Source: a bacterium D16-76 (GTDB lineage: Bacteria > Bacillota > Clostridia > Oscillospirales > Acutalibacteraceae). From it: a stretch of DNA of 64,000 nucleotides. Under the pieces are notes generated by a model. That model worked only from the letters and a program-made list of their open reading frames with translations, made no database searches and was not told the DNA's origin. Below, one piece after another: positions 25,548-34,648 of the stretch (the first letter of the stretch is position 1; every line of letters begins with the position of its first letter). The stretch spans positions 60,193 through 124,192 of the forward strand of contig QZEE01000008.1 of the NCBI GenBank assembly GCA_009917445.1, given 5' to 3'. Position numbers and translations under genes: made by a program.

Positions 25548-26964
25548 GGTCGGCGTCGCCGCGTTCGGGGAGGACTTCTTCGTTTTTGACGACGTGGGAG
25601 ACCATGCCTTTGCCGGTGGATTCCCGGTTGGGGATGACCAGGTTGAGGAGGATGCCCACAATAATGCCCAGGCCGATGTTGGAGAAGCTGAAGGTGGCGT
25701 TGCCAATGACCGCCCCGCCAATGGCCAGCACCAGCATGACGGCGGCAATGCAGAGGTTGCGGTTTTTGGTGAAGTCTACGTGGTTTTCGACCAGGGTGCG
25801 CAGGCCTACGGAGGCGATCATGCCGTAAAGCACGATGCACGCCCCGCCCAGCACGCAGTTGGGCACAGACTGGATAACACCGATGGCCTTGCCGAAGAAG
25901 CTGACTACAATGGCTATCACCGCAGCAATGCGCAGGGAGGCGGGGTTGTAGTTGCCGGTGGCGGCCAGCACGGCGGTGTTCTCGCTGTAGGTGGTGTTGG
26001 GAGGGCCGCCTACCAGGCCCGCAAAGACGGTGGCCAGGCCGTCGCCCAGCATGGTGCGGTGCAGGCCGGGCTTTTCGGTGAACTTTTTGCCGACTACGGC
26101 GCCGTTGGCGTATACGTCGCCTACGTGCTCTACACAGGTGACAATGGCGATGGGGGCGATCATGCCGATGGCCGTAATGTTAAAGGTTGGCCATACAAAG
26201 TGGGGGGCCTGCAGCCAGCCGTAGCTGGCGATGACACTGGTGTCCATCAGGGCGGCAGGGGCCAGGCCGGTTTTCGTGAGGATAAGGGTGAGCACATAGC
26301 CGCTGACCAGGGCGATGACGATGGAGGACATCTTCACCATGCCCCGGCCGCAGCTGGAAAGGAAGACGGCCAAGAGGCACACCACGGCGGCGATCACCCA
26401 GGCCCATACATAGGTGGGCATGTGGTAGCCCTCGCTAAAGGGGGACATGGCCGCGCCGTCTGGGCCGTATTGGGTCTGGATGTTGGAGATGGCGGTGGAA
26501 GCCAGGTTCAGGCCAATAAGGGTGATGCCCACGCCCCGCACCACGGGGGGGAAGAGGGTATCGATAAGGCCTTTGCCGAAGATGCGGATGACCAGGGCCA
26601 GCAGCAGGTAAAAGATGCCGGCAACAAGGATGCCGCCCATGGCCGCGGCTATTTGCTGGTCTTTGGTGGCGCCAAAGGCAGAGTTGCCGATGACGCCGCA
26701 AATGGCAGAGATGAAGGCAAAAGAGCTGCCTAAGAACGTGGGCATGTGCCCACCGGTGCACAAGTGGAAGATCAGGGTGCCGATACCGGCGCAGAACAAG
26801 GCCACGCCTACGTCCAGCCCGGTGAGCAGCGGCACCAGGATGGTAGCGCAGCTCATGGCGAAGGCGTGCTGGAAGCCCAAGGCCACGGCTTTTTTCACGC
26901 CCAGCTTTTCGTATTCCTTTGCGTAAGGAAACAAAAAGCCGTTGATTTTTGAAAAGATGGTCAT
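25543..26964 (-). CDS. uraA: Uracil/xanthine permease family transporter
   Basis: This 473-residue protein of the NCS2 family imports uracil by proton symport. It has the expected ~14 hydrophobic segments, the AFAMSCATILVPLLTG opening, the half-helix region PTFLGSSFAFI, and the NCS2 signature around TCVEHVGDVYANG. The Glu in VEHVGD is a substrate-contact position in UraA; FAGLVGGPPNTTYSENTAVLA carries the second. Xanthine specificity cannot be excluded, but UraA-like is favoured. ATG 26964 follows AGGAGGG. It has its own promoter and a ~90-nt leader. It fits functionally with the pyrimidine genes nearby. Confidence 0.9.
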   Translation of the reverse strand: MTIFSKINGFLFPYAKEYEKLGVKKAVALGFQHAFAMSCATILVPLLTGLDVGVALFCAGIGTLIFHLCTGGHMPTFLGSSFAFISAICGVIGNSAFGATKDQQIAAAMGGILVAGIFYLLLALVIRIFGKGLIDTLFPPVVRGVGITLIGLNLASTAISNIQTQYGPDGAAMSPFSEGYHMPTYVWAWVIAAVVCLLAVFLSSCGRGMVKMSSIVIALVSGYVLTLILTKTGLAPAALMDTSVIASYGWLQAPHFVWPTFNITAIGMIAPIAIVTCVEHVGDVYANGAVVGKKFTEKPGLHRTMLGDGLATVFAGLVGGPPNTTYSENTAVLAATGNYNPASLRIAAVIAIVVSFFGKAIGVIQSVPNCVLGGACIVLYGMIASVGLRTLVENHVDFTKNRNLCIAAVMLVLAIGGAVIGNATFSFSNIGLGIIVGILLNLVIPNRESTGKGMVSHVVKNEEVLPERGDADR

Positions 26965-27059
26965 TTTTCCAGCCCTCCTGTTTTCTTTGCAGGGGCGCCC
27001 CCTGCCCGCGGATGTTTCGCCCGCGCTGCTATTACCCCTCGGCGCAGGCACTCTTGCCT

Positions 27060-27088
27060 ATTTTAGCACTGGCGGGGGGAAATAGCAA
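27060..27088 (-). promoter_or_regulatory. Sigma-70 promoter for uracil permease
   Basis: On the minus strand TTGCTA (27088-27083) and TAAAAT (27065-27060) are 17 bp apart. The leader includes a GCAGGGG/CCCCTGC hairpin without a T-run. Confidence 0.65.
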
Positions 27089-27162
27089 GAAAAAATGGGG
27101 CGGAGGGCGGTACTATATATTTGTTGTCATAATCCATCTGGTTATAAAGGGGCTACATGGGG

Positions 27163-27191
27163 CTTGCAAGAATGGCCCTGGCAAGGTATAA
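27163..27191 (+). promoter_or_regulatory. Sigma-70 promoter for FMN reductase-like gene
   Basis: TTGCAA (27163-27168) and TATAAT (27186-27191) are spaced by 17 bp, which places the transcript start downstream of the in-frame ATG at 27157 and supports GTG 27226 as the start codon. Confidence 0.7.
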
Positions 27192-27225
27192 TAGAAAAAT
27201 ACGAAAAAGCAAAGGGGGAAAAGCC

Positions 27226-27813
27226 GTGGGGCTGTTTGAGAGTAAAAAGAAGGCGCTGGTACTGTTTGCCTCGCCAAAGGGGCACGGGCATACCCGCAAG
27301 CTGCTGGAAAGCTTCTTGGAAGGCTTTAAAGAGGAAAAGGGTTGGGAAATTGAAGAAATGGATTTGTACAGCATGGAGCCAAAGCCCTGCGTGGCCTGCG
27401 GTGCCTGCGCCCAAAAGGAGGCCTGCCAGTTTGACGACCTGGATAAATTTGACAAGGCCCTGCGCAAAAGCGACCTGCTGGTGGTGGCGTCGCCGGTGTA
27501 TAATGCCAGCTTCCCGGCCCCGATGAAGGCCCTGCTGGACCGCACCCAGCGGTATTTTGAAGCCAGGTTTTCCCTGAACAAGCGCCCCCCCATCAAAAAA
27601 CATCGGGAAGCTGTGCTGCTGCTGACCATGGGCAGCCAGGAGGATTTTGGCGTGGAGGTGACCACCTATCAGCTCAAGCGTTCTTTCAGCGTGATGAACA
27701 CCGAGCTGACGGGCTGCGTGGTGTGGGATTCTACGGACCGGGGCCGGGAAAACCAGGTGCCCGCCCAGAAAAAAGCACGGGCCCTCGGGCTTGAAATCCT
27801 CTCACGGATGTGA
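27226..27813 (+). CDS. Flavodoxin-like NAD(P)H-dependent FMN reductase
   Basis: This 195-residue protein has a flavodoxin fold: ALVLFASPKGHGHTRKLL is the phosphate-binding loop for FMN, and LLVVASPVYNASFPAPMKALLDR is the second flavin loop of the iron-sulfur-flavoprotein/NADPH:FMN reductase group. Four cysteines in KPCVACGACAQKEAC could bind an iron-sulfur cluster. It probably reduces small oxidants in the cytoplasm. The GTG start at 27226 follows AAAGGGGGAAAAG and lies downstream of the promoter; ATG 27157 is upstream of the -10 box and rejected. Confidence 0.82.
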   Translation: MGLFESKKKALVLFASPKGHGHTRKLLESFLEGFKEEKGWEIEEMDLYSMEPKPCVACGACAQKEACQFDDLDKFDKALRKSDLLVVASPVYNASFPAPMKALLDRTQRYFEARFSLNKRPPIKKHREAVLLLTMGSQEDFGVEVTTYQLKRSFSVMNTELTGCVVWDSTDRGRENQVPAQKKARALGLEILSRM

Positions 27814-27913
27814 TATGATTAGGGGCGTAAAATCCCTGTTTTGCTGGGTTTGATTTGCGGGCAAAGCCTGCGTAAACGATAAAAAGCTTACATTATAAGG
27901 AAGAGGGTACAGC

Positions 27914-28654
27914 ATGTCAGGACATTCGAAATGGAACAACATCAAACGGAAAAAGGAAAAGGCCGACGGCGCTAAGGCTAAGGTCTTTACCAAGATCGGG
28001 CGCGAGCTGACCGTGGCTGTGAAAGAGGGCGGCAGCGCCGACCCCGCCGCAAACTCCCGCCTGCGGGACTGCATTGCCAAGGCCAAGGCTGCCAATGTCC
28101 CTAACGACAACATTGAGCGCATTATTAAAAAGGCTGCCGGCGACGGCAACGCCGACAACTACGAGGACGTGACCTATGAGGGGTACGGCCCTTGCGGTGT
28201 GGCTGTCATTGTAGAGGCTTTGACCGACAACCGCAACCGCACCGCCGCCGACGTGCGCCATGCCTTTGATAAATTTGGCGGCAACCTGGGCACGACCGGC
28301 TGTGTGTCGTTTATGTTTAACAAGAAGGGCGTTATAGTCTTAGAGCGGGAAGGCCTGGATGAAGACACCGTTATGGCCGATGCTTTGGAGGCTGGGGCTT
28401 CGGATTTCTCGGCGGACGAGGACGTGTTTGAAATCTCTACGGAGCCGGCGGATTTCAGCGGCGTGCGGGAGGATTTGGAGAAGAAGGGGTATGCGTTCGT
28501 GTCTGCTGAGGTGGAAATGGTGCCGGACACCTATACCGCCATTGAGGACCCGGAGGTCGTTATTAAAATGCAGAAGATGCTGGACTTGCTGGAAGATAAC
28601 GACGACGTGCAGAATGTGTGGCACAACTGGGACGCCCCGGAGGAAGAGGAATAA
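27914..28654 (+). CDS. YebC/PmpR family protein
   Basis: The 246-residue protein begins [19 protein letters not shown], the family hallmark, and continues with [28 protein letters not shown] and [19 protein letters not shown]. YebC-family proteins act either as DNA-binding regulators or as ribosome-associated factors that help translate proline stretches. Length is normal. Preceded by AAGGAAGAGGG. It is the last ordinary chromosomal gene before the change in base and codon use at the phosphate island. Confidence 0.93.
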   Translation: MSGHSKWNNIKRKKEKADGAKAKVFTKIGRELTVAVKEGGSADPAANSRLRDCIAKAKAANVPNDNIERIIKKAAGDGNADNYEDVTYEGYGPCGVAVIVEALTDNRNRTAADVRHAFDKFGGNLGTTGCVSFMFNKKGVIVLEREGLDEDTVMADALEAGASDFSADEDVFEISTEPADFSGVREDLEKKGYAFVSAEVEMVPDTYTAIEDPEVVIKMQKMLDLLEDNDDVQNVWHNWDAPEEEE

Positions 28655-28694
28655 GTGGGAATATAAAAAAGCGGGAGCGTTTTGCCAAGGGTGG

Positions 28695-28705
28695 ATAAGG
28701 AAGTA
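28695..28705 (+). repeat. 11-bp repeat at left edge of phosphate island
   Basis: ATAAGGAAGTA is repeated exactly, in inverted orientation, at 37302-37312. The pair encloses 8.6 kb with different composition. It may mark an insertion boundary, or it may be chance. Confidence 0.35.
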
Positions 28706-28742
28706 ATCTGAAAACCATATACCCCAAGGCATTGCAAAGGCG

Positions 28743-28784
28743 AAAAGAGCCGAGAAGTACAGAAATGTGCTTCTCGGCTCTTTC
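28743..28784. terminator. Strong hairpin, likely bidirectional terminator
   Basis: AAAAGAGCCGAGAAG pairs with CTTCTCGGCTCTTT around a short loop. It follows yebC and precedes the island genes. Confidence 0.7.
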
Positions 28785-28884
28785 TCTATTCTACTCAAAT
28801 TTTTATCCGCACATTCGCAAAGAAAAACGACCTCTGGTAAGCTGTAGGTGTCGAAAGGCAAATACACTTATTGGAGGCCTCTTT

Positions 28885-29502
28885 ATGAAACGAGTTCAAG
28901 GGTTCGTGGCAGGGCTGCTGACAGCGGCAGTCATCATGGCGTACGGCGTGACCGCATTTGCCGCAGGGAACGGTTGGAACATCACAGTGTATCCCATCAA
29001 GGTACTTGTGAACGGAGAGGTGCTCCAACCAACGGATGCGAGTGGAAATCCCATGGAGGTGTTCACTTACAACGGCACGGCTTATGCACCGCTCAGAGCA
29101 TTAGCGGAAGCCTACGGGCTGGAAGTGGGCTATGACAGCCAGCGGAACATTGCCATGGTCAACAGCCCGAATAAGGACAACGCAAGCCCCACAACGGACA
29201 GCTTTGCAGCGGCATGGACGGTCAAGGAGAAGCCGGTCACCAATTACGGCAGTGAGAAAATCTTTACCGCTACATACGCCGGGGAACTTGGTATGGAGGA
29301 GTTCAAAACATGGTGGAAATCCTTTAGCTCTGAGGAGCTCGCCGCAGAGATGGAGCAACTTGCCGCCGAAGCACAGGCACTCAATCCGGGCTACACGGTC
29401 ACGATGTATTTTTCTTTCGGGCAGTATAACTTGGGAACAGCTTTTGCTTACGGTAGCTATGAGTTCAGTAATACCAACGTCGCAAGAGTTTGGATTAAGT
29501 GA
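28885..29502 (+). CDS. Secreted copper-amine-oxidase N-terminal-domain-like protein
   Basis: The protein has 205 residues, with a signal peptide in ~1-27 (FVAGLLTAAVIMAYGVTAFA). Residues ~30-90 match the copper amine oxidase N-terminal/stalk domain common in Clostridia: ITVYPIKVLVNGEVL, YNGTAYAPLRALAEAYGLEVGYD. The rest, with YGSEKIFTATYAGELGMEEF, is unassigned. No catalytic domain is present. Codon use is less G-rich than the genes before it. The ATG follows TTGGAGG. A TnpV-like gene follows by 12 bp, so it may be cargo of a mobile element. Confidence 0.75.
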   Translation: MKRVQGFVAGLLTAAVIMAYGVTAFAAGNGWNITVYPIKVLVNGEVLQPTDASGNPMEVFTYNGTAYAPLRALAEAYGLEVGYDSQRNIAMVNSPNKDNASPTTDSFAAAWTVKEKPVTNYGSEKIFTATYAGELGMEEFKTWWKSFSSEELAAEMEQLAAEAQALNPGYTVTMYFSFGQYNLGTAFAYGSYEFSNTNVARVWIK

Positions 29503-29514
29503 GGAGGATACAAC

Positions 29515-29889
29515 ATGGAGAAAACATTATTTGAGCAGATGGGCGGCACCTACACCCGGCAAGGCGATTATCTTCTGCCCGATTTAAGCCTTGTACCGCA
29601 GGAAGAACGGCCAATTGGAGTATGGGGGGAACGACGGAGGAAATACCTAAAGGAACACCGTCGTGTGTTGTACTACAGCCTTTTTACCAGTGGGAACCTC
29701 CACTCCCACCTTGCCGATGTAGAGGGACAGGTGCAGGAAATGTTCGAGCAGCTGGCGAAGCAGATGGCAGAAAAGCAGGGCGCGACAGAAGCGTTGAAAG
29801 CTGCCGACATGATGGCGTGGGTAGGAAGAATGAACAATATCCGCAACGCTACGGAGGAAGCTATCTATAACGAAATCATCTATGCGTAA
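29515..29889 (+). CDS. tnpV: TnpV-like transposon protein
   Basis: This 124-residue protein resembles TnpV, a small protein carried by clostridial transposons. The N-terminal GGTYTRQGDYLLPDL and WGERRRKYLKEHRRVLYYSL segments are typical, followed by a helical C-terminus (EEAIYNEIIY). Its biochemical role is not established. Here it lies between a secreted protein and the pst operon with no transposase in sight, suggesting that the island came from, or was carried by, a larger element. ATG follows GAGGAGG. Confidence 0.75.
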   Translation: MEKTLFEQMGGTYTRQGDYLLPDLSLVPQEERPIGVWGERRRKYLKEHRRVLYYSLFTSGNLHSHLADVEGQVQEMFEQLAKQMAEKQGATEALKAADMMAWVGRMNNIRNATEEAIYNEIIYA

Positions 29890-29890
29890 G

Positions 29891-29932
29891 AGGAAGGGCT
29901 GTGCCAAGCGGTACAGCCCTTCCTGGATTTTT
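29891..29932 (+). terminator. Intrinsic terminator after tnpV
   Basis: AGGAAGGGCTGT pairs with ACAGCCCTTCCT, followed by GGATTTTT. Confidence 0.85.
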
Positions 29933-29948
29933 AGCGCCTTTACAAGGA

Positions 29949-29993
29949 TTTTACATTTCTCCGATAACCGATTTGACATTCGGGCGGTATGAT
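29949..29993 (+). promoter_or_regulatory. Candidate Pho-box promoter of pst operon
   Basis: TTTTACATTTCT and ATTTGACATTCG are two similar direct-repeat halves 22 bp apart (two 11-bp turns), as for PhoP boxes, followed 9 bp later by TATGAT. No normal -35 box sits 17 bp upstream of TATGAT, which fits an activator-dependent promoter. This is inference. Confidence 0.4.
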
Positions 29994-30043
29994 TTGGGCG
30001 TAGTCCGAAATGAAAATCATGAAACGAGAAGGAGAAATGCAAA

Positions 30044-30856
30044 ATGAAGTTTGGAAAGAAAATTCTGGATCTCGGTCTTATGGGGGTACTTGCTCTTTCT
30101 GTGCTGGCAGGCTGCGGAGGTACCGGCGGCACGGTATCCACGGACGGCTCCACCTCTATGGAAAAGGTGATCGGGGCGCTGAAGGAAACCTTTGAAAGCG
30201 AAAACAAGTCCATCTCTGTCACATACAACCCCACCGGCTCCGGCTCAGGAATTACGGCGGTGGCGGAGGGGCGCTGCGACATCGGTCTTTCCAGCCGTGA
30301 CCTGAAGGATGAGGAGATCGCACAGGGGCTTGAGGGCACTGTACTGGCCTACGACGGTATCGCCATCATCGTCAATCCGGAAAATCCTGTCGCCGACCTG
30401 GATGTGGAAACCATCGGCAGGATTTTCACCGGCGAGATCACAAACTGGAGCGATGTGGGCGGCGCTGACGCCGAGATCGTGCTCATTGGCAGAGAGGCCG
30501 GCAGCGGCACCCGAGATGGTTTTGAATCCATCACCGGCACAAAGGACAACTGCAAATACCGTCAGGAGCTGACCTCCACCGGCGATGTGATCACCACCGT
30601 GGCAGGCAATCCGGCGGCTGTCGGGTATGCCTCTCTCGCCTCCCTCAAGGACAGCGTGAAAACGCTCACCGTGGGCGGCGTTACGCCCAGCGACGAAACC
30701 ATCAAGGACGGCAGTTATCCTGTGCAGCGCAACTTTGTACTGGTGACAAAAAAAGACGAAACCCTCAGCCCTTCGGCGCAGAAGTTCTTCGACTACATCA
30801 CTTCCGAAGAAGCGGCGGAGGTCATCAAAAATGCAGGCGCAGTGCCTGTGAAGTGA
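30044..30856 (+). CDS. pstS: Phosphate ABC transporter substrate-binding lipoprotein
   Basis: This 270-residue lipoprotein has a signal peptide with lipobox LAGC (Cys24). It binds phosphate outside the membrane for the Pst importer. Phosphate-binding motifs are GSTSMEKVIGALKE, YNPTGSGSGI, DIGLSSRDLKDEE and GREAGSGTRDGF, followed by VAGNPAAVGYASLAS. The start ATG follows GAAGGAG. It is first in a tightly packed pstSCAB-phoU-regulator-kinase operon; pstC begins 7 bp after its stop. Confidence 0.95.
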   Translation: MKFGKKILDLGLMGVLALSVLAGCGGTGGTVSTDGSTSMEKVIGALKETFESENKSISVTYNPTGSGSGITAVAEGRCDIGLSSRDLKDEEIAQGLEGTVLAYDGIAIIVNPENPVADLDVETIGRIFTGEITNWSDVGGADAEIVLIGREAGSGTRDGFESITGTKDNCKYRQELTSTGDVITTVAGNPAAVGYASLASLKDSVKTLTVGGVTPSDETIKDGSYPVQRNFVLVTKKDETLSPSAQKFFDYITSEEAAEVIKNAGAVPVK

Positions 30857-30863
30857 TAAACCC

Positions 30864-31739
30864 ATGAAGAACAGAAAAGCGGCTTTTGAAAGATTTGTGT
30901 ACGGAGTTTTCCTTCTGATTGGGCTTGTGACGGTGGGCTGCGTGCTGCTCATCACCGTATATCTGGTGATCGCCGGACTGCCGGCGATTCGTGAGATAGG
31001 GCTTGTGCAGTTCCTGTTCGGGAAGGTGTGGGCGTCCACTGCGGCGGAGCCGTCCTATGGGATATTGCCCTTTATTCTCACCAGTGTTTACGGAACGGCC
31101 GGGGCGATTGTCCTCGGCGTGCCCGTGGGCTTCCTGACAGCGGTGTACCTGGCAAAGCTGGCGCCGAAAGGGGTGAAATCGGCGGTGGGTACGGCGGTCA
31201 GCCTGCTGGCGGGCATCCCATCGGTGGTGTACGGCCTGGTGGGTATGATCGTGCTGGTTCCCGCCATAAGAGAAGCCTTCCGGCTGCCCGATGGGGCAAG
31301 CCTCTTCGCCGCTATCATCGTGCTGGCGGTGATGATCCTGCCCTCTATCGTAAAGGTGTCGGTCACGGCGCTGGAGGCGGTGCCGAAGGAATATGAGGAC
31401 GCTTCCCTGTCTCTGGGCGCGACGCCGGTGGAGACCTATTTCAGAGTGTCTGTTCCAGCGGCAAAAAGCGGCATTGCCGCCGCCGTGGTGCTGGGCGTAG
31501 GCAGGGCCATTGGCGAGGCTATGGCGGTTATGATGGTCTGCGGGAATGTGGCGAATATGCCCTCTCTGTTCGGCAGCGTGCGCTTTCTTACAACGGCTGT
31601 GGCAACCGAGATGTCCTATTCCTCCGGTCTGCAACGGCAGGCGCTGTTTTCCATTGCTCTGGTGCTGTTCCTCTTTATCATGCTGATTAACGCCTGCCTC
31701 AACTTCTTTTTGAAGCGGGACAAGGAGGGAGCCAAATGA
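30864..31739 (+). CDS. pstC: Phosphate ABC transporter permease PstC
   Basis: This 291-residue inner-membrane permease of the Pst importer has about six hydrophobic segments. The permease signature EYEDASLSLGATPVETYFRV, which contacts the ATPase, is clear, and the ALGRAIGEAMAVMMVCGN-like segment near residue 215 is typical of PstC. PYGI-like (PSYGILPFI) and SVVYGLVGM motifs are also present. Its stop overlaps the pstA start (ATGA). Confidence 0.94.
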   Translation: MKNRKAAFERFVYGVFLLIGLVTVGCVLLITVYLVIAGLPAIREIGLVQFLFGKVWASTAAEPSYGILPFILTSVYGTAGAIVLGVPVGFLTAVYLAKLAPKGVKSAVGTAVSLLAGIPSVVYGLVGMIVLVPAIREAFRLPDGASLFAAIIVLAVMILPSIVKVSVTALEAVPKEYEDASLSLGATPVETYFRVSVPAAKSGIAAAVVLGVGRAIGEAMAVMMVCGNVANMPSLFGSVRFLTTAVATEMSYSSGLQRQALFSIALVLFLFIMLINACLNFFLKRDKEGAK

Positions 31740-32578
31740 GCGGAAAGCGCAGGGCTTATAGTATCGTAATGAAGCTGCTGATGTGGCTTTCGGTGGGGCT
31801 GACAGGCGCATTGGTTCTCTTCCTGGTCGGCTTCATATTTGCGAAGGGACTTCCCAATATCACATGGGAGCTACTGACCGAAAGCCCCAGCTACCTGCAA
31901 AACAAAATTGGCATTCTGCCGGATATCGTGAACACGGTCTATCTTGTGTTGGCGACCCTTATCATCGTTCTGCCGCTGGGCGTGGGAGCGGCGGTCTATC
32001 TGACGGAATATGCCCATAACGGGCGCATTGTCAGCATGATCGAATATGCAGCCGAAACCCTTTCCGGCATTCCCTCTATCATATACGGCCTTGTGGGAAT
32101 GCTGGCTTTTGCCAATAATTTCGGCAAATGTCTGCTTGCGGGCGCGCTGACGCTGGTCATTATGAATCTGCCCACCGTGATGCGCACGACACAGGAGAGC
32201 CTGAAAACAGTGCCCCAGAGCTATCGTGAGGGGGCGTTTGGTTTGGGAGCCGGAAAGTGGCGGGTCATCCGCACCGTAGTGCTTCCCGGCTGTGTAGACG
32301 GCGTTATCACCGGCTGTATCCTCACAGTGGGCAGGATCTTGGGTGAGTCGGCGGCACTGCTGTTTACGGCGGGCTTTGCCCATACCCTCGGCGGTGTTGT
32401 AAGCACACTTTTCAGCTCGGGGTGCAGCCTTACGGTGGCGCTGTATGTCTACGCCAAAGAGCAGGGAGAGTTTGAGGTGGCCTTTGCCATCGCTGCGGTT
32501 TTAATGATACTGACGCTACTCATCAACCTTGCGGCGGCGCTTGTGAGCAGATATTTTCAAAGGAGGCGAACAGCTTGA
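31736..32578 (+). CDS. pstA: Phosphate ABC transporter permease PstA
   Basis: The 280-residue second permease has six hydrophobic segments and [16 protein letters not shown] near the N-terminus. The coupling loop is [19 protein letters not shown], and [15 protein letters not shown] is the conserved C-terminal region. [12 protein letters not shown] matches the PstC/PstA pore helix. It pairs with PstC in the membrane. Start overlaps pstC by 4 bp, and the stop overlaps the pstB TTG. Confidence 0.94.
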   Translation: MSGKRRAYSIVMKLLMWLSVGLTGALVLFLVGFIFAKGLPNITWELLTESPSYLQNKIGILPDIVNTVYLVLATLIIVLPLGVGAAVYLTEYAHNGRIVSMIEYAAETLSGIPSIIYGLVGMLAFANNFGKCLLAGALTLVIMNLPTVMRTTQESLKTVPQSYREGAFGLGAGKWRVIRTVVLPGCVDGVITGCILTVGRILGESAALLFTAGFAHTLGGVVSTLFSSGCSLTVALYVYAKEQGEFEVAFAIAAVLMILTLLINLAAALVSRYFQRRRTA

Positions 32579-33330
32579 GTGCAGTGATCACAGTGAACGA
32601 TTTATGCCTGTGGTACGGCAAGACCCAGGCACTGAAAAATATTGATATGCAGATCCCGGAAAAGAGCATCACCGCCTTGATCGGTCCCTCCGGCTGCGGG
32701 AAATCCACCTTCCTCAAAACCCTGAACCGTATGAACGACCTGATCCCCGAGGTGAGGATCACAGGCGAGGTGCTGTACCAAGAGCGCAATATTTTTGAAA
32801 AATCAGTAGATGTCAACGACCTTCGGAAGAACATTGGCATGGTATTTCAGAAGCCCAACCCCTTCCCCATGAGCGTTTACGACAATATCGCCTACGGTCC
32901 CCGTACCCACGGTATTCGCTCCAAGGCGATGCTGGATGAGATCGTGGAGCGGTCATTAAAAGGGGCGGCTATCTGGGATGAGGTGAAAGACAGGCTGAAG
33001 AAGTCTGCCCTGGGACTCTCCGGCGGGCAGCAGCAGAGGCTTTGCATCGCCCGTGCGCTGGCGGTGGAGCCGGAGGTACTGCTGATGGACGAGCCCACCT
33101 CCGCCCTCGACCCAATCTCTACCGGCAAAATAGAGGAGCTTGCTCTTGAGCTGAAAAAGCGCTATACTATCGTTATCGTGACCCACAATATGCAGCAGGC
33201 GGTCCGAATCTCTGACCAAACGGCGTTTTTCCTGCTGGGCGAGCTGGTAGAGATAGGCGAAACGGAAGCTTTATTCTCCCAGCCCCGGGACAAGCGCACA
33301 GAAGATTACATCACAGGGAGGTTCGGATAA
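32575..33330 (+). CDS. pstB: Phosphate ABC transporter ATP-binding protein
   Basis: This 251-residue ATPase energises PstCA. Walker [11 protein letters not shown]-loop [14 protein letters not shown], signature [16 protein letters not shown], Walker [13 protein letters not shown] and H-loop VTHNMQQ are all intact. The start is TTG at 32575, overlapping the pstA stop, with AAAGGAGG upstream; TTG may lower expression relative to the permeases. Its TAA overlaps the phoU ATG. Confidence 0.95.
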   Translation: MSAVITVNDLCLWYGKTQALKNIDMQIPEKSITALIGPSGCGKSTFLKTLNRMNDLIPEVRITGEVLYQERNIFEKSVDVNDLRKNIGMVFQKPNPFPMSVYDNIAYGPRTHGIRSKAMLDEIVERSLKGAAIWDEVKDRLKKSALGLSGGQQQRLCIARALAVEPEVLLMDEPTSALDPISTGKIEELALELKKRYTIVIVTHNMQQAVRISDQTAFFLLGELVEIGETEALFSQPRDKRTEDYITGRFG

Positions 33331-33968
33331 TGCGTTCAAGGTTTGATGAGCAGCTTGATCTGCTGAATAAAGAGATGATCACCATGGGCGCCCTGTGCGA
33401 AAACGCCATCGCCATGTCCGCCAAAGCTGTGGCGGAAGGCGACCTCGCCCTGACCGAGTCCATACCTGCGCTTGCAGAGCAGATCGGGCAGAAGGAAAGG
33501 GAGATCGAAAGCCTTTGCCTGAAACTGCTTTTACAGCAGCAGCCGGTGGCGAAGGATCTGCGCATCATCTCCTCCGCCCTGAAAATGGTCACGGATATGG
33601 AGCGCATCGGACATCAGTCTGCTGACATCGCCGAAATCGTCAGGATGGCAAACCTCAAGGTGGGCGGTGATACGGAAGAAGTCCGTAACATGGCGCTTGC
33701 TGTGATAAAGATGGTCAGCGAGAGCATTGACGCCTTTGTAAAAAAAGACGACGCTATGGCACAGGCGGTCATCGCCTATGACGATGTGGTGGATGACTGC
33801 TTTGACCGTGTCAAAAAGCTGCTGATTGGCCGCTTCAGCCAACCGGGAATCGACGGTGAGCAGACCATCGACCTTTTGATGGTCGCAAAATATTTTGAAC
33901 GAATCGGGGATCACGCAGTCAACATTGCAAAATGGGTGGTGTTCTCCATTACCGGAAGCAAGGGGTGA
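33330..33968 (+). CDS. phoU: Phosphate signalling protein PhoU
   Basis: This 212-residue helical protein has two copies of the PhoU three-helix module (~10-95 and ~115-205). The metal-binding-type segments DMERIGHQSADIAE and KYFERIGDHAVNIAKW are visible. PhoU links Pst transport to the PhoR kinase and prevents excess phosphate uptake. The start ATG overlaps the pstB stop (TAATG). It precedes the regulator gene by 5 bp. Confidence 0.94.
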   Translation: MRSRFDEQLDLLNKEMITMGALCENAIAMSAKAVAEGDLALTESIPALAEQIGQKEREIESLCLKLLLQQQPVAKDLRIISSALKMVTDMERIGHQSADIAEIVRMANLKVGGDTEEVRNMALAVIKMVSESIDAFVKKDDAMAQAVIAYDDVVDDCFDRVKKLLIGRFSQPGIDGEQTIDLLMVAKYFERIGDHAVNIAKWVVFSITGSKG

Positions 33969-33973
33969 AAAAG

Positions 33974-34648
33974 ATGATTTTTTGTGTGGAGGACGACAGC
34001 GGAATTCGTGACCTGATGATATATACTCTGAACGCCGCCGGCTTTGAAGCTGTCGGCTTTGGGGATGACGCAGCGTTTTGGGAAGCCATGAAGCAGCAAA
34101 GACCGGAGCTTATCCTGCTGGATATTATGCTGCCCGGAGAGGACGGGATTTCCATTCTCAAAAGCTTGCGTTCCCAAATCGTGACAAAGGATATCCCCGT
34201 CATTATGGCCACTGCCAAGGGCACGGAATACGATAAAGTGACCGGACTTGACTTGGGCGCAGACGATTATCTTTCAAAGCCTTTCGGCATGATGGAAATG
34301 GTGTCAAGAGTCAAGGCGGTTTTGCGCCGCACCGCTCCGAGGGAAGAACGGGAGCCTCTGCGTATCGACGGACTGGAGCTTGACCCTGGGTCCTGCATTG
34401 TTCAGATCGACGGAGAGCGTGTGGAGCTTACATTGAAAGAATTTAAGCTGCTGTTCACCTTCATGGAAAACATCGGCAGGGTGTTCACCCGTGAGCATCT
34501 GCTGGAAACCGTTTGGGGGCTGGACTATATCGGCGAAACACGAACAGTGGATGTACATATCGGCACCCTGCGGACAAAGCTGGGGAAATACAGCAGCCTA
34601 ATTGCAACGGTGCGGGGTATCGGCTACCGTATGGAGGATAAGCTATGA
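33974..34648 (+). CDS. PhoB/PhoP-like response regulator (OmpR family)
   Basis: The 224-residue protein has an N-terminal receiver: CVEDDSG acidic pocket, LLDIMLPGEDG phospho-acceptor Asp, MATAKG and KPFGMMEM. The C-terminus is a winged helix (~130-220): ELTLKEFKLLFTFMENIG and RTVDVHIGTLRTKLG. It should activate pst under phosphate limitation, acting at the box upstream of pstS. It overlaps the kinase gene by 4 bp (ATGA). Located in the same operon as its likely target, it may autoregulate. Confidence 0.92.
   Translation: MIFCVEDDSGIRDLMIYTLNAAGFEAVGFGDDAAFWEAMKQQRPELILLDIMLPGEDGISILKSLRSQIVTKDIPVIMATAKGTEYDKVTGLDLGADDYLSKPFGMMEMVSRVKAVLRRTAPREEREPLRIDGLELDPGSCIVQIDGERVELTLKEFKLLFTFMENIGRVFTREHLLETVWGLDYIGETRTVDVHIGTLRTKLGKYSSLIATVRGIGYRMEDKL

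Noticed and set aside
25447..26733. 428-codon plus-strand frame opposite the uracil permease
   Set aside because: Gly/Asp/His-rich and without motifs; it starts inside the tandem repeat. The permease on the minus strand is clearly real.
28732..28884. Upstream start for the copper-amine-oxidase-like protein
   Set aside because: The added residues come from the terminator hairpin; ATG 28885 has a ribosome site and begins a signal peptide.
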